60,263 nucleotides of DNA from positions 1-60,263 of the forward strand of contig JAHDYG010000021.1 in assembly GCA_023383815.1 (NCBI GenBank). The letters are read 5' to 3'. Position numbers and translations under genes: made by a program. Below the pieces are notes generated by a model. That model did no database searches and was not told where the DNA came from. It saw nothing but the letters and a program-made list of their open reading frames with translations. Of the stretch, positions 59,318 to 60,263 are shown in pieces (the stretch's first letter is position 1; each line of letters opens with the position of its first letter). The DNA comes from Rhodocyclaceae bacterium (GTDB taxonomy: Bacteria > Pseudomonadota > Gammaproteobacteria > Burkholderiales > Rhodocyclaceae).

Positions 59318-59407
59318 ACGACGAACCGCACCGAAGTATCGGGTGTCCTGCGTTCCGGGAATCATCGGCGGGTGTGCCGCGATGCCGCGCGATCGCCCGC
59401 GCTGAGC

Positions 59408-59872
59408 CTACATACAGCCCGGAATCGGGACGGTGGACTCGTCCTTGACGACTTCCATCACGACGTAGGTGTGCGTCTGCTTCACGCACGGCAGTTCCGA
59501 AATTTCCTCCCCCATCACTCGCCGGTATTCGTGGATATCCCGGGTGCGCACCTTGAGGAGGTAGTCGAAATCGCCCGCGATCATGTGGCAGGACTGGATC
59601 TGTGGAATGCGCCTGACGCCTTCGTTGAACTTCTTGAGGTCGTGGGCCGTTGTGCTGCTGAGCAGCACCTGCACCATCACGACGTGGCCAAGCCCCATTT
59701 CGAGTGCATCGAGATCGGCATGATAGCCGCGGATGATCCCGCTTTTCTCCAGTCGGCGCACGCGTTCCGCGCAGGGCGTCTTCGTCAGCCCGACCCGCCG
59801 CGACAACTCCACGATCGAGATCCGCGCGTTGTCCTGGAGTTCGGCGAGTATCTTGTAATCAATCTTGTCCAT
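59408..59872 (-). CDS. Lrp/AsnC-family transcriptional regulator
   Basis: 154 aa. N-terminal winged helix (1-60), MDKIDYKILAELQDNARISI and RRVGLTKTPCAERVRRLEKS, then the RAM ligand-binding domain (about 65-145). It is probably a local regulator of the truncated gene at 60224 on the other side. A perfect hairpin AAAAGGC-TTTTC-GCCTTTT at 59881-59899 lies just upstream of the start in the transcript, and no clear Shine-Dalgarno is seen. Confidence 0.93.
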   Translation of the reverse strand: MDKIDYKILAELQDNARISIVELSRRVGLTKTPCAERVRRLEKSGIIRGYHADLDALEMGLGHVVMVQVLLSSTTAHDLKKFNEGVRRIPQIQSCHMIAGDFDYLLKVRTRDIHEYRRVMGEEISELPCVKQTHTYVVMEVVKDESTVPIPGCM

Positions 59873-60045
59873 TGCACTGCAAAAGGCTTTTCGCCTTTTC
59901 CCCCCACCCGGAAAGGGGATTATGACTGTATATGGTCAATTTTTGGAGCCATTCACTTTCGTTTCTCCATAACAATGCTGCCACGCGAATTGCTGGCAAC
60001 GGTTGGTAACAAAAGACCGGCAGTCGTATCCACAGGAGGAGTTTC

Positions 60046-60177
60046 ATGGTGAAATCCGGCACCGCCGGATGGCGCTTCTGCGGCGTTCCGCAAGACTCTC
60101 GTGGTAGTTGCAGCGTGTGCCGATTCGTCGTGCCGTCCTACGACGAGTCCCGGATCGGGTTCCAATCCAGGTCTTGA
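60046..60177 (+). CDS. Small leader ORF before the right-edge gene
   Basis: 43 codons starting at ATG 60046 with AGGAGG upstream at 60033-60038. It begins MVKSGTAGWRFCGVPQDSRG and contains three cysteines, eight serines and five arginines. The stop TGA (60175-60177) overlaps the 3' arm of a terminator (60150-60188). I do not recognise the peptide. Confidence 0.45.
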   Translation: MVKSGTAGWRFCGVPQDSRGSCSVCRFVVPSYDESRIGFQSRS

Positions 60178-60188
60178 TCCGGCTTTTT
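60150..60188 (+). terminator. Terminator / attenuator upstream of the right-edge gene
   Basis: CCGGATC (60150-60156), 19-base loop, GATCCGG (60176-60182), then C and five Ts. Part of the 5' arm can instead pair locally, GGAT (60152-60155) with ATCC (60165-60168), giving a competing hairpin. It ends about 35 bases before the next start codon. Confidence 0.55.
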
Positions 60189-60223
60189 GCATTGAAGACC
60201 ATTGATCACAAGGAGCATCGAGC

Positions 60224-60263
60224 ATGATTCGTTTGCCGTTGAAGAAGGTGTTGAGCGCGTCGC
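60224..60263 (+). CDS. Start of a gene cut by the right edge
   Basis: Thirteen codons visible (MIRLPLKKVLSAS), from an ATG with AAGGAG upstream. The basic-then-hydrophobic beginning could be a signal peptide, as in a transporter binding protein, but identity cannot be told. Upstream sit the Lrp-type regulator (divergent) and the leader ORF with its terminator. Confidence 0.6.
   Translation, partial: MIRLPLKKVLSAS

Noticed and set aside
60046-60190. Glycine- or B12-type riboswitch
   Set aside because: Several stems exist but no consensus core elements of the riboswitch classes I know are visible; the leader ORF plus terminator explains the structure better.

Overview
This roughly 60 kb, high-GC window is a conserved chromosomal housekeeping region from a betaproteobacterium, most likely of the order Rhodocyclales (Azoarcus/Thauera/Zoogloea-like). 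I infer this from gene order (hrcA-hemH / grpE-dnaK; nadK-recN-fur-bamE-dapB-carA-carB-greA-yhbY-rlmE-ftsH-folP-glmM; pstSCAB; tpiA-secG-tRNA-Leu-nuoA..N-DUF2818-NUDIX) and from protein character. No similarity search was run. There are no insertion sequences, prophages, CRISPR arrays or rRNA genes; one tRNA gene was found.

Layout. 1-7.3 kb: heat-shock block on the minus strand (dnaK, cut by the left edge; grpE; hemH; hrcA). It is interrupted by a Ser/Thr kinase fused to a cyclic-nucleotide-binding domain, and by an EF-hand protein with a sigma-28-like promoter. dnaK and grpE each have a sigma-32-type promoter. 7.4-17.5 kb: nadK, recN, fur (divergent from bamE), dapB, carA, carB, greA, yhbY. 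The carA leader carries a promoter, an intrinsic terminator just after the transcription start, and an arginine-rich 18-codon ORF that overlaps the carA start. 17.5-26.4 kb: rlmE, then a translationally coupled ravA-viaA-DUF364 cassette lodged between rlmE and ftsH, then folP and glmM. 26.4-33 kb: Pho-box-controlled pstSCAB with unusually large PstC and PstA. 33-49.3 kb: tpiA, secG, tRNA-Leu(GAG), the complete 14-gene complex I operon and DUF2818. 49.3-60.2 kb: accessory region with NUDIX, GrpB, FapA, GAF-GAF-GGDEF, SlyX, DUF488, EamA transporter, rhodanese, a membrane protein, di-heme peroxidase, pirin and an Lrp-type regulator. The right edge holds an attenuator-like leader (small ORF plus terminator) ahead of a truncated gene.

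How the genes work together. Most modules are core metabolism: respiration, phosphate uptake, pyrimidine/arginine precursor synthesis, folate and peptidoglycan precursors, and proteostasis. The best candidate for an under-described system is the MoxR-type AAA+ ATPase / VWA protein / DUF364 'heavy-metal chelation' triad at 18.2-22.1 kb. Its organisation resembles other MoxR-VWA pairs that remodel or metallate enzymes. It lies 12 kb upstream of the complex I operon, and complex I is a reported partner of E. coli RavA-ViaA. The two attenuator-like leaders (carA, and the right edge) and the sigma-28-like promoter are the other main points worth testing.
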